Assembly (NCBI GenBank): GCA_019113175.1
Contig: DXHY01000060.1
Coordinates: 1 to 64,000, forward strand
DNA: 64,000 bases
Reading direction: 5' to 3'
From: Candidatus Eisenbergiella stercoravium
GTDB lineage: Bacteria; Bacillota; Clostridia; Lachnospirales; Lachnospiraceae
Part shown: positions 51,361 to 60,853 of the stretch, in pieces
Numbering within the stretch: the stretch's first letter is position 1
Layout of the letters: each line of letters begins with the position of its first letter
Notes under the pieces: generated by a model
Seen by the model: the letters and a program-made list of their open reading frames with translations, nothing else
The model's database searches: none
Told to the model about the DNA's origin: nothing
Position numbers and translations under genes: made by a program

Positions 51361-53228
51361 AGCGGGTTTCTTTGAATCGGGAGTCTTCGGGTCTGAAGGA
51401 TGATATCCGTGTCTATCTGCGCCTGCTTAGGCTGTTGAATCAGTACAATCGGGGCTGGCTGGTGATCCTGCTGGGCGCGTTTCTGGACGGCGCCCTGCCC
51501 TTTGTGGCGATCTGGCTGTCCGCCATGCTGCTGGACGCCCTCTATGCGGGACGGCCTGCAGCGGAAATGATGGCCTGGGCGCTTGCGGGAGCGGGGCTGA
51601 GCCTTGCGATGGCGTCCCTGCGGCATTTTGCCACTAGGCAGAAGAACATCATGTGGTGGGGGATGCAGCACCGGATGGCGGAGCCCCTGATGAGAAAGAC
51701 CATGGAAATGGATTACGGCCTGACGGAAAGCGCGAGAGTGCGCGCCCTGCGGGCGAGGCAGGATGAATACCGGAAAAAGGAGCGGGATGTGTTCGAACGC
51801 TTCCTGGAGCAGCTGGAGCTTTTTCTTACAGCCTGTGTGAGGCTGATTTTTTCTCTGGTCACGGTGTGGCCTTTTTTCGCGGGACAGCTTTGGGGCGGAA
51901 GAAACGGACAGACGGACGGCAGAGGAACCGGGCTGTTCACGCTTCTTGCGGCGGCAGCCCTGATCGGCAGCCTGCTCTTAAACCACTGGTCGGTCAGGCA
52001 GCAGGGGAAGAAGAGACGGGCGATCCACAATGAGCATGAGGATGAAAACCGGCTGAACGACTATATGATGGACGAGGTGGTTCTGTCCACGGAAGCCGGA
52101 AAGGACATCCGCATCTTTCATCAGCAGAAGATGATGGAAAGCTACGGGAATCAGATGAACCGCAACTGGCGGCGCATGACCCTGCAGTACGCGGCCAATG
52201 ACGTCCGCCATTTCGGCCTGCAGGGGATGCTGTCCTCCTGCGTCGGCGGCATCGTCTATCTGTATGTGGCCTTCTGCGCCTGGGCAGGCAGCATCAGCAT
52301 CGGAAATGTGGTGCGTTACGCGGGTGCGGTACAGCAGTGCATTCAGGCCATGACGGATCTGCTCGCCAGCTGGAATCAGATGCACTATGACAGAAGGCAG
52401 GTGGACGAATACCTGGAATATCTGGATCTGAAAAACGAGATGAAGAAGGGAACGATCCCGGTGGAAAAAAGACGGGACGGCCGTTTCCTGGTGGAATTTC
52501 GGAACGTGTCCTTCCGTTATCCGGAATCAGACCGGTACGCCATCCGGAATCTGAACGTGAAGCTGGAAATCGGGGAACGGATGGCGCTGGTGGGAAGAAA
52601 CGGCTCCGGGAAGACCACCTTTGTGAAGCTCCTGTGCAGGCTGTATGATCCTACGGAGGGGACGATCCTGTTAAACGGCGTGGACATCCGCAAATATGAC
52701 GAACAGGAATACCGCCGGCTGTTTTCCGTGGTGTTTCAGGATTTCCAGATTTTTTCCTTCGCTCTGGGAGAAAACATAGCTGGGAGCATGCAGGTGGATG
52801 AAGCAAAGGCGATGGATGCCATCTGCCGGGCCGGTCTGGAAGGGCTGTACCGGAAAATGCCGGACGGTCTTGCCACCATGATCAACCGGGATTTTTCCGA
52901 TACGGGAATGGAAATCTCCGGCGGGGAGGCGCAGAAGCTGGCCATGGCAAGGGCGATCTACAAGGACGCGCCCTTCGTCATTCTGGATGAGCCCACGGCT
53001 GCCCTCGACCCCATCGCGGAGAACGAGATCTACACGGGCTTTCATGAGATCATCGGAAACAAAACCGCCCTGTTCATCTCCCACAGGCTGTCCGCCTGCC
53101 GCTTTTCCAAAGAGATTCTGGTATTTGAAAACGGAAATGTGGTTCAGCGGGGAAGCCATGAGGAGCTGGAGAAACAGGAAGGCCTGTACCGCCGGATGTG
53201 GCAGGCACAGGCGCAGTATTATCAATAG
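51357..53228 (+). CDS. ABC exporter subunit, partner half
   Basis: This 623-residue half-transporter has a membrane domain (about residues 30-340) and an ATPase with Walker A GRNGSGKTTFVKL, signature ISGGEAQKLAMARAI and Walker B FVILDEPTAALDP. Its start codon overlaps the stop of the first half, with GGGAGG inside that gene, so the subunits are translationally coupled. Both ATP sites look canonical, with Glu after the Walker B Asp. The substrate cannot be inferred from sequence. Confidence 0.9.
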   Translation: MKRVSLNRESSGLKDDIRVYLRLLRLLNQYNRGWLVILLGAFLDGALPFVAIWLSAMLLDALYAGRPAAEMMAWALAGAGLSLAMASLRHFATRQKNIMWWGMQHRMAEPLMRKTMEMDYGLTESARVRALRARQDEYRKKERDVFERFLEQLELFLTACVRLIFSLVTVWPFFAGQLWGGRNGQTDGRGTGLFTLLAAAALIGSLLLNHWSVRQQGKKRRAIHNEHEDENRLNDYMMDEVVLSTEAGKDIRIFHQQKMMESYGNQMNRNWRRMTLQYAANDVRHFGLQGMLSSCVGGIVYLYVAFCAWAGSISIGNVVRYAGAVQQCIQAMTDLLASWNQMHYDRRQVDEYLEYLDLKNEMKKGTIPVEKRRDGRFLVEFRNVSFRYPESDRYAIRNLNVKLEIGERMALVGRNGSGKTTFVKLLCRLYDPTEGTILLNGVDIRKYDEQEYRRLFSVVFQDFQIFSFALGENIAGSMQVDEAKAMDAICRAGLEGLYRKMPDGLATMINRDFSDTGMEISGGEAQKLAMARAIYKDAPFVILDEPTAALDPIAENEIYTGFHEIIGNKTALFISHRLSACRFSKEILVFENGNVVQRGSHEELEKQEGLYRRMWQAQAQYYQ

Positions 53229-53305
53229 GAAGGAGATGGACTTTGCAAATGGTGCGGAGTAAACTGTAACGAAAATATCCGCTGTAGATACGCATAAAGA
53301 AATGC

Positions 53306-53334
53306 TTGCCCCGTCTCCGGGTGGATGATAAACT
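53306..53334 (+). promoter_or_regulatory. Putative promoter of the second kinase/regulator operon
   Basis: TTGCCC (53306-53311), a 17-bp spacer and TAAACT (53329-53334) lie 41 bp before the kinase start. The match to consensus is moderate. Confidence 0.45.
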
Positions 53335-53375
53335 TTGAATAAGAGCAGAAGGTTCCGTGGGGGAGGCGGACTGTT

Positions 53376-55199
53376 ATGGATCAGGGCGGATGGAATAAAA
53401 TCAGGAATGGACTTCGGCGGGGAAAGCGAATCGTGGCGGATTTCATCGGAAATTTTCTGGATGATATCAGTCTGCGCCATAAGCTGCTCGGAATGTATCT
53501 GGTATGCGTTCTGCTTCCGCTTGTTCTTACGGACAGCGTGATATTGTCCGTAGTGGTCGGCGCGGAGCGGGATTCCGGCATGCAGGAAATGAGGAATACG
53601 ACAGAGGCCGTAGTTTACAATATGAGTACCACGATGGAAAACGCGGTGAAGCTGACGCAGACGGTTTATCAGAACCGCTATGTGAATGAGTTTATTGAGG
53701 GAGAATACGATACGCCGCTGGATTATTACAATGGTTACATGGAGCTGATGAAGGATTCTCTTTATGAGATCGTGATGGGGAGCAGCAGTTTTCAGACGGT
53801 CATCTATGCGGATAATCCGGGCTTTGTCAACGGCGGATATTTCTGCCGCCTGGAATCAGTCCGGGAGAAGGAATGGTATCACCGTTTTTTGGAAAGCGGC
53901 AGGGAGATTATGGTGATCCCATACCTGGAAAGAACACCGGCTGCCGGAAATTCACAGAGAAAGCTTTCCATTGTCAGGAAGATGGACTACTATCATAAAG
54001 GGCAGAGCGATGATGTGCTGAAGCTGGATCTGGACTACGGAGCGATGGCCAGAAGCCTGACCAATGCCCGGTATGTCAATACCGTTTATGTCTGCTGTGA
54101 GAACCGGATTCTGTTTTCCAATGATGGCAGAGGCGGCGTTAATATGGCTTTTGAGGAGCTGGGCAGGGATAAAATCAGGAAAGCCGGTATCCACACAAGC
54201 GTACAGATGTATGGAAATGAGTGGGATATCTATGTGATGCGCAGTCCCGTGACGGCAATACAGATCATCAGACAGAACCTGACAATGATCCTCTTTCTGC
54301 TGACAGTCAACGTGCTGCTTCCCCTGCTCTTTGTGAGGCTTCTGAACCGTTCTTTCATCCTGAGGCTCAGAGCGCTGGGAGAGGTATTTGAAAAGGAAGA
54401 TTCAGACCATCTGCAGCCGCTTTCGGAAGCGAAGGGAAAGGATGAAATCGGAATGCTCATGCGCAGCTATAACCATATGGCAGAGCGGATGAACGAGCTG
54501 ATTCAGACAGTCTATAAGGACCGGCTGAAGGAACAGGAAATGGATATTGCCAGGCAGACGGCCGAGCTTCTGGCACTGCACAGCCAGATCAACCCGCATT
54601 TTCTGTTTAATGCACTTGAGAGCATCCGCATGCACAGCATTCTGAAGAAGGAATACGAAACCGCAGATATGGTGGAAAAGCTTGCGCTCATGCAGCGGCA
54701 GAATGTGGAATGGAGCAGCGATTCCGTGACGGTGGAAGAGGAGCTTCGTTTTGCACAGGCTTATCTGGAACTTCAGAAATACCGGTTTGGCGAACGGCTT
54801 TCCTATCGGATGGAGGCAGAGGAAGAGTGCAGGATGTTACGTATTCCAAAACTGAGTCTGGTTACATTTGTGGAGAATGCCTGTGTACATGGAATTGAAA
54901 AAAAGACCTCGCCCGGCTGGATTTTCGTGAGAATAACCTGCCGGCAGGAGGAAGAAGGCAGAGTGCTGTGCATGGAGATCGAGGATACGGGGGCAGGCAT
55001 GCCGCAGGAGGAGCTGTCTGAGATGCAGGCAAGAATGAACCATGCCAGTATTGAACGGCTCAGAGAGAAGGAAAGAGTTGGCATTCTGAATGCCTGCATC
55101 CGCCTGAAAATGGCGACAGGGGACAGAGTGGCCTTTGAAATGGAAAGCGAAGAAGGAGTTGGAACCATCGTGACCATTCGGGTTCCGATGGAGAACTGA
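53376..55199 (+). CDS. Sensor histidine kinase, YesM type
   Basis: This 607-residue membrane kinase has an N-terminal helix (about residues 37-60, LLGMYLVCVLLPLVLTDSVIL, cited in part) and a large extracellular sensor. A second helix (LFLLTVNVLLPLLFVRLL) and HAMP linker lead to the kinase domain with H408 in INPHFLFNALES. The ATPase boxes are FVENACVHGI and EDTGAGM. GGGAGGCGG precedes the ATG. An AraC-type response regulator follows after 16 bp. It presumably senses the sugar handled by the importer at 57-60.7 kb. Confidence 0.9.
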   Translation: MDQGGWNKIRNGLRRGKRIVADFIGNFLDDISLRHKLLGMYLVCVLLPLVLTDSVILSVVVGAERDSGMQEMRNTTEAVVYNMSTTMENAVKLTQTVYQNRYVNEFIEGEYDTPLDYYNGYMELMKDSLYEIVMGSSSFQTVIYADNPGFVNGGYFCRLESVREKEWYHRFLESGREIMVIPYLERTPAAGNSQRKLSIVRKMDYYHKGQSDDVLKLDLDYGAMARSLTNARYVNTVYVCCENRILFSNDGRGGVNMAFEELGRDKIRKAGIHTSVQMYGNEWDIYVMRSPVTAIQIIRQNLTMILFLLTVNVLLPLLFVRLLNRSFILRLRALGEVFEKEDSDHLQPLSEAKGKDEIGMLMRSYNHMAERMNELIQTVYKDRLKEQEMDIARQTAELLALHSQINPHFLFNALESIRMHSILKKEYETADMVEKLALMQRQNVEWSSDSVTVEEELRFAQAYLELQKYRFGERLSYRMEAEEECRMLRIPKLSLVTFVENACVHGIEKKTSPGWIFVRITCRQEEEGRVLCMEIEDTGAGMPQEELSEMQARMNHASIERLREKERVGILNACIRLKMATGDRVAFEMESEEGVGTIVTIRVPMEN

Positions 55200-55215
55200 A
55201 AAGAGGGGGAAGAAA

Positions 55216-56817
55216 ATGCTGAGGGTAATGCTGGTGGATGATGAGCCATTTATTCTGCAGGGACTTTCCGTCCTGATAGACTGGAACGGGCTGGGCTTCG
55301 AAATTGTAAAAACCGCGGCGAATGGCCTTGAAGCGTTGGAGTTCTTGAAAAAGGATGAGGTGGATCTGATTATTGCGGATATCAGGATGCCTGGTATGTC
55401 GGGGCTGGAGCTTCTGGAAAATGTGCGGAAAAGCCGTATAACGGACGCCTATTTTGCCATCGTGAGCGGCTATAATGATTTTGCGTATGCGAGACAGGCG
55501 ATCTGTAATGCCTGTGTGGATTATCTCCTCAAGCCTGTGGCAAAGGATGAACTGATCCGGCTTTTGACCCGGGTACGTTCTCTGCATCAGGAATCCCAGA
55601 GAAGGAGACAGGAAGAAAGCCGGCAGGAAAAAGCGTACTTTTCCAGACAGCTGATTTCCATCATCTGCGGTAAATATGACAGGGAAAATCTGGAATATGT
55701 GAACGAAAGGCTGAAGCTTTCCGGGGGAATCCGTTATATTGCGGTTGAGATCGACGCCAGAGACGAGGCGGCACGCAAGATGACGGAGGAAGAAAAACGG
55801 GGGCAGCAGAGAGCGCTCTACACGGCCTGCCTGACGATTCTGGGAAAGGACGGATATCACTGCATCTTTGACGTTTCCAGGAAGGAAAACAGCTATGACG
55901 TCGGACTGATCTATTGTGACCGCCTCGCGCAGGAGGCGGAGATGGAGGAACAGGAGTACCTGGATCATTTTCTGGACCAGATTCGAAGAATGATGAATGT
56001 GCCGGTGGTGATGCTGGTGGGAAACCGGGTGGAAACGCTGGAAGAAATTGGCGAATCCTCCAGAAGCGCTGCAATCGCGCGGTCATTTCAGGACTTCCGT
56101 CTGGAGGAGTCAGGAGCACAGCTTGAAGGAGAGATTGCCGGAGGCAGCGGAAGGCTGTGCAAGCAGACGCTCGACGGACTGGTTTCCGCAGTAGAGCAGA
56201 ATGACCGGGCAGAGATTTCCAGGTGCGTTGCAGCGCTCTATGAGGAAATGAACAAAGGAGGTCTGGACGCCCATCTGATCGGAGTGAACATCAACTACCT
56301 GCTGTTTCAGCTCGTGTATCTGGCGGCGGCTCAGGATGAAAATGTGAATCAGGAGGAAGTCCTGCATTTCATCAGTGCAAATGCGTTTGAGGAAGGAACA
56401 ATCCGGGGCAGCCGGGTTCATCTGGTACAGTTCGCCAGAGAATATGCAGATTATCTTACCCAGCTTCGAAGCAGGAGCGCGAGAGGTGTTCTGGCGGAGA
56501 TTGAGAAGGAAATACAGGAGAATTATTCCCGGAATCTGACGCTCAGGGAGCTGAGCCGGAAATATTTTATCAACAGCGCCTATCTGGGGCAGCTTTTTCG
56601 GAAAAAATATGGCGTTGCCTTTAAGGACTATCTGAATGCTTATCGAATGGACAGGGCGGCAGGACTGCTGCTTCATACGGATATGAAGACGGTGGAGATT
56701 GCGGAACGTGTCGGTTATCATGATACGGATTATTTTATTAACCGGTTTATTGCGGTGAAGGGCTGTACACCGGCAAAGTTCCGAAAACAGATGAGAGAAG
56801 GAAAACGGGAATTGTGA
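55216..56817 (+). CDS. Response regulator with AraC DNA-binding domain, YesN type
   Basis: This 533-residue regulator has a receiver domain with acceptor D55 in LIIADIRMPGMSG, a long middle region (about residues 130-420) and a C-terminal AraC domain (LTLRELSRKYFINSAYLGQLF and TVEIAERVGYHDTDYFINRF). It is the partner of the preceding kinase and probably activates the adjacent binding-protein/permease operon. A terminator separates the two operons. Confidence 0.9.
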   Translation: MLRVMLVDDEPFILQGLSVLIDWNGLGFEIVKTAANGLEALEFLKKDEVDLIIADIRMPGMSGLELLENVRKSRITDAYFAIVSGYNDFAYARQAICNACVDYLLKPVAKDELIRLLTRVRSLHQESQRRRQEESRQEKAYFSRQLISIICGKYDRENLEYVNERLKLSGGIRYIAVEIDARDEAARKMTEEEKRGQQRALYTACLTILGKDGYHCIFDVSRKENSYDVGLIYCDRLAQEAEMEEQEYLDHFLDQIRRMMNVPVVMLVGNRVETLEEIGESSRSAAIARSFQDFRLEESGAQLEGEIAGGSGRLCKQTLDGLVSAVEQNDRAEISRCVAALYEEMNKGGLDAHLIGVNINYLLFQLVYLAAAQDENVNQEEVLHFISANAFEEGTIRGSRVHLVQFAREYADYLTQLRSRSARGVLAEIEKEIQENYSRNLTLRELSRKYFINSAYLGQLFRKKYGVAFKDYLNAYRMDRAAGLLLHTDMKTVEIAERVGYHDTDYFINRFIAVKGCTPAKFRKQMREGKREL

Positions 56818-56830
56818 AAAAAACATAAAA

Positions 56831-56883
56831 ACCGGACGGATTTTGGATGAACATTGTGCAACTGTAATTTGTCCGGTCTTTTT
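56831..56883 (+). terminator. Terminator between regulator and importer operon
   Basis: ACCGGACGGATT (56831-56842) pairs with AATTTGTCCGGT (56866-56877, two G-T pairs), followed by C and TTTTT. An A-run on the other side means it could act in both directions. Confidence 0.75.
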
Positions 56884-56960
56884 CTATCCTTTCTCCGGTA
56901 GAAAAATGACAGAGATGAGATAGAATAAAGATGTCGAAAGGATGAAAGGAGGATTTGAGA

Positions 56961-58715
56961 ATGAAAAGGGAAAAAATCATGGCGCTTTTGCTGACAGCGG
57001 TGCTTGGGGCTTCCGTGCTGGCGGGGTGCGGAAACAGCGGCAGCGATTCTGCGGCAGCCGGAAATACTGCAGCCGGAAGCGCTGCATCTGAAACCGGAGC
57101 TGAGACTGGTGAATCAGAGCAGGGAGAAACGGTCTCAGATAAAGGGAATTCAGAGATTAAGGAGTTCACTGCGTTCTTTGCCGTTCCCGGATCGGAGATC
57201 AATGATGACAACGAGATCCAGCAGATCATCGCGGAGAAAACGGGGGCAAAGGTGAAGGAAACCTGGCTGACCGGACAGACTGCTGAGGAAGCGGTTGGAA
57301 CCATGATTGCAGGAGGAGAATATCCGGACTTCATCGACGGAAGCGACGGCATGCAGCAGCTTTATGAGGCGGGAGCGCTGGTGGCTCTGGATGACTATAT
57401 CGATGATTATCCGAATATTAAGGCATATCTGAGCGATGCACAGTGGAATAAGCTCAGAAGGGATGATGGTCATATTTACTGGATTAACCAGTTCAGTGCC
57501 ATTTATGAAAAGGATATGACTACCACCCATAATGACGAGGCGTTCTGGATTCAGACGAGAGTGCTGGAATGGGCAGGTTATCCGGAGATCAGAACCATGG
57601 ATCAGTATTTTGATCTCCTGGAGGATTACATGGAAGCAAATCCGACCATGGAAGATGGAACGGAAAATATTGCCTATACCATTCTCTGTGAGGACTGGCG
57701 TTATTTCTGCCTGGAAAATGCGCCGCAGTTTCTGGATGGATATCCGAACGATGGATCCGTAATCGTGAAGGATGGGACCACGATTGTGGATTATAATACG
57801 ACACCCACGGCAAAACTGTACTTTGGCAAGCTGAACGAGGAATTTAAGAAAGGTATCGTGGATCCGGAATCCTTTACCCAGACTTATGATGAATATATCG
57901 CAAAGCTGTCTACGGGGCGCGTGCTCGGCATGATCGATCAGTGGTGGGATTTCGCATATTCAGTCAATGACTCTCTGAAGATGCAGGGGCTTGAGGAACA
58001 GGGCTGCAATTATGTACCTCTTCCGGTCACGATTTCCGAGGATGTGAAAAATCAGTGGCATACCACGGGACTGAGTGGAGATAACATCAACGAAGGCAGC
58101 GGACTGGCCATTACGGTGAGCTGTGATGACGTGGAAGGAGCGCTTCAGTTCATCGACGATCTTCTCAGTGAAGAAATTCTGAATCTGAGAAACTGGGGAG
58201 TAGAAGGAGTAGACTATCTGGTGGATGACAACGGTCTGTTCTATCGTAACGATGAAATCCGCAGCCGGGTCGCGGATACCGCATATAAGGCTTCGCATCT
58301 GTGCACCTATTCTTATTTCCCGAATTATACCGGAATGAGCAAGGACGGCATCAATGCGGCGACTCCCGCGGAACAGCCTCAGGAATTTCTGGACAGCCTG
58401 CCGGATAACGTGGCAAAATGTCTGGAAGCATACGGCTGCGCTACCTATGTGGATATGCTGGGAAACAACGATATTCCCGGAATATGGTATCCGATGTATT
58501 CCTACAGCAGCTCTATGACAACCGCTACTCCCGGCGGACTTGCATGGACAAAGATGGGAGAACTGAAGCATGAATGGCTTCCCAGAGTTGTCATGGCGGA
58601 TGACTATGACAGCGCATGGGAGGAATACATGGATGCATACGCCGCCTGCAAGCCGGAGGATTTCCTGAAGGAAATGCAGGAGGAGCTTGACAGAAGAATA
58701 GCAATGACCGAGTAA
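56961..58715 (+). CDS. ABC transporter solute-binding lipoprotein
   Basis: This 584-residue extracellular binding protein has a lipoprotein signal with the lipidated cysteine at C23 (LAGC). A short Gly/Ser/Ala linker is followed by two binding lobes. The N-terminal lobe includes EIQQIIAEKTGAKVKETWL. It is larger than the binding protein at 39 kb and not obviously its duplicate. AAGGAGG precedes the ATG at 56961; a TTG two codons earlier is unlikely. It heads an operon with two permeases. The ligand is probably an oligosaccharide, by context. Confidence 0.9.
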   Translation: MKREKIMALLLTAVLGASVLAGCGNSGSDSAAAGNTAAGSAASETGAETGESEQGETVSDKGNSEIKEFTAFFAVPGSEINDDNEIQQIIAEKTGAKVKETWLTGQTAEEAVGTMIAGGEYPDFIDGSDGMQQLYEAGALVALDDYIDDYPNIKAYLSDAQWNKLRRDDGHIYWINQFSAIYEKDMTTTHNDEAFWIQTRVLEWAGYPEIRTMDQYFDLLEDYMEANPTMEDGTENIAYTILCEDWRYFCLENAPQFLDGYPNDGSVIVKDGTTIVDYNTTPTAKLYFGKLNEEFKKGIVDPESFTQTYDEYIAKLSTGRVLGMIDQWWDFAYSVNDSLKMQGLEEQGCNYVPLPVTISEDVKNQWHTTGLSGDNINEGSGLAITVSCDDVEGALQFIDDLLSEEILNLRNWGVEGVDYLVDDNGLFYRNDEIRSRVADTAYKASHLCTYSYFPNYTGMSKDGINAATPAEQPQEFLDSLPDNVAKCLEAYGCATYVDMLGNNDIPGIWYPMYSYSSSMTTATPGGLAWTKMGELKHEWLPRVVMADDYDSAWEEYMDAYAACKPEDFLKEMQEELDRRIAMTE

Positions 58716-58728
58716 CCGGAGGTGAAAA

Positions 58729-58764
58729 CGGGCAGCCGGACAAAACAGAGGGTACGGCTGCCCG
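58729..58764 (+). other. Intercistronic hairpin between binding protein and permease genes
   Basis: A perfect 10-bp stem (CGGGCAGCCG 58729-58738 with CGGCTGCCCG 58755-58764) encloses a 16-nt loop, with no T-run. Its position matches the hairpin at 40648 in the other importer operon. Confidence 0.7.
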
Positions 58765-58788
58765 ATTTACGGCATGCGGGAGGTAATC

Positions 58789-59739
58789 ATGGCTGCGATA
58801 ACAAAGAAGTCCGGCGCTTTCGGAAAGAACAGGAAAATCACCTGGAAAGAGGTGAAACGGCAGAAATTTCTGCTGCTCTGGAGCGCTGTTTTTGTAATAT
58901 ATGGTTTTATTTTCTGCTATCTGCCACTGGGCGGCTGGATCATGGCTTTCCAGAACTACAAACCGAAGGATGGGCTGATGGGGTCCCGGTTTGTGGGAAT
59001 GGCAAAGTTTCAGCAGCTTTTTTCAGACGCAACATTTCTCCGTGTGATCAGGAATACGCTTGCCATGGGGATTTTGAATCTGGCAGCAACATTTATCATG
59101 GCAATCGTATTTGCAATTCTGCTCAATGAGGTGAGAACCGTATGGTGGAAAAAAACGATTCAGACCATTTCCTACCTGCCTCATTTTCTTTCCTGGATTA
59201 TCGTGACGGGGATTCTGCACGATGCTTTGTCCACAACAGGAATTGTCAACGAACTTCTGGTAAAGGCGGGAATCCTGGACACGGCCATTAACTTCTTTGC
59301 CTATCCGAAATACTTCTGGTGGATTGTTGCCTTTGCAAATGTCTGGAAGGAAACAGGATGGAATGCCATTATCTATCTGGCGGCGATCACATCCATTGAC
59401 CCTTCTCTGTATGAGGCGGCGTCCATTGACGGAGCCGGCCGCTGGGCGAAAATCTGCCATATTACACTGCCCGGCATCAGGCCTACCATTATGATCCTGC
59501 TTTTGATGAATGTGGGGAACGTTCTGAACGCCGGATTCGAAGTACAGTACCTGTTAGGAAACGGCCTTGTACAGAGCGTTTCCCAGACCATTGACATTTA
59601 TGTACTCAAATGGGGAATCAGCCAGGGAGACTACTCCATGGGTACTGCCGCAGGTATCTTCAAGAGCGTTGTCAGCATCGTCCTGATTGTGCTGGCAAAT
59701 CAGATCGCGAAGCATATCGGCGAGGAAAGCTTATTCTGA
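58789..59739 (+). CDS. Sugar ABC transporter permease, LplB type
   Basis: This 316-residue permease has six predicted helices and the EAA loop YEAASIDGAGRWAKICHITLP. The N-terminal FCYLPLGGWIMAFQNYKP is typical of LplB-type permeases. The ATG at 58789 with GGGAGG is preferred to the in-frame ATG at 58774. It forms a channel with the next gene product; the energising ATPase must be encoded elsewhere. Confidence 0.92.
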   Translation: MAAITKKSGAFGKNRKITWKEVKRQKFLLLWSAVFVIYGFIFCYLPLGGWIMAFQNYKPKDGLMGSRFVGMAKFQQLFSDATFLRVIRNTLAMGILNLAATFIMAIVFAILLNEVRTVWWKKTIQTISYLPHFLSWIIVTGILHDALSTTGIVNELLVKAGILDTAINFFAYPKYFWWIVAFANVWKETGWNAIIYLAAITSIDPSLYEAASIDGAGRWAKICHITLPGIRPTIMILLLMNVGNVLNAGFEVQYLLGNGLVQSVSQTIDIYVLKWGISQGDYSMGTAAGIFKSVVSIVLIVLANQIAKHIGEESLF

Positions 59740-59753
59740 GGGAGGCCTGATTT

Positions 59754-60680
59754 ATGAGAAAAGCGAAAGAACCGGAAGCAAAACAGATGAGATACAGAGC
59801 GTCGCTTCCCGGTGTCATATTTGTTGGACTGAATACTTTATTTATGATCTTTTTCGTGGTGATCACCCTCTATCCGGTGCTGAATACGCTGGCAATATCT
59901 CTGAACGATGGAACGGATGCGCTGCGGGGAGGAATCCATCTGATTCCCCGCAAATGGACTCTGAACAATTATAAAACGGTGATCCAGAAAAACAACCTGA
60001 TTACGGGTGCCTTCATTTCCGTGTCCCGTACCGTGGTCGGCACCGTCAGCTCGCTGGCGGCAAATGCCCTGCTCGCCTTCATTGTCAGCAGAAAGCGTTT
60101 TTTGTTCAGAAGAGAACTGTCCCTGTTCTGGGTGATTACCATGTATGTTAATGGGGGGCTGATTCCCGTGTTCCTGCTTTACAAGAGCCTGGGACTGACC
60201 AACAGCTTCTGGGTGTATATCATCCCGGGAATGGTGAGTGCATTTAATGTGCTGGTAATCAGGACCTATATGGAGGGAATTCCGGAAAGCCTGGAGGAAT
60301 CTGCTCAGCTGGACGGGGCGGGTTATATGAAGATTTTTATAAAAATCATTTCTCCTCTCTGCAAGCCGGTATATGCGACGGTGGCCCTGTTTGCAGCGGT
60401 GGGACAGTGGAATTCATGGTTCGATGCCATGCTGTATAACCGGATGAGTGATCAGTATACAACCCTGCAGTATGAACTGATGAAGCTTTTGTCCTCTGTG
60501 ACGACACAGGGAGCCAGCGCGGAGTCCATGAAAAATGCGGCATCTGCAACGGGAGCCGTAACACCTGCCTCTGTCCGGGCGGCGGCAACCATAGCAACCA
60601 TGCTCCCCATCGTTTGTCTGTATCCTTTTCTGCAGCGCTACTTTGTCACGGGAATGACGATCGGCGGAGTGAAGGAATGA
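59754..60680 (+). CDS. Sugar ABC transporter permease, YtcP/LplC type
   Basis: This 308-residue permease has the MYVNGGLIPVFLLYKSLGLTN block, EAA-type loop ESAQLDGAGYMKIFIKIISP and C-terminus QRYFVTGMTIGGVKE, all characteristic of the YtcP/LplC group. GGGAGG lies before the ATG. It ends the second importer operon, and a terminator follows 22 bp later. Confidence 0.92.
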   Translation: MRKAKEPEAKQMRYRASLPGVIFVGLNTLFMIFFVVITLYPVLNTLAISLNDGTDALRGGIHLIPRKWTLNNYKTVIQKNNLITGAFISVSRTVVGTVSSLAANALLAFIVSRKRFLFRRELSLFWVITMYVNGGLIPVFLLYKSLGLTNSFWVYIIPGMVSAFNVLVIRTYMEGIPESLEESAQLDGAGYMKIFIKIISPLCKPVYATVALFAAVGQWNSWFDAMLYNRMSDQYTTLQYELMKLLSSVTTQGASAESMKNAASATGAVTPASVRAAATIATMLPIVCLYPFLQRYFVTGMTIGGVKE

Positions 60681-60702
60681 GAAAACAGGAAAATTTTTGA
60701 GT

Positions 60703-60738
60703 ACAGGCGGGATAATGCGTATGCCGCCTGTCTTTTTT
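60703..60738 (+). terminator. Terminator after the second importer operon
   Basis: ACAGGCGG (60703-60710) pairs perfectly with CCGCCTGT (60724-60731), followed by C and TTTTTT. Downstream, a TATAAT at 60815-60820 is the only promoter element seen before the LytTR gene. Confidence 0.88.
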
Positions 60739-60853
60739 GTATGAGCCGCTGGCCGGCGGACAGTAACATCACCTCACAGAAGTAAAATATCTGGCGCTTC
60801 CTTCAAAGTTCAGCTATAATAATCTGAGAAGCTTCAGAAGGGAGTATGTCAGC

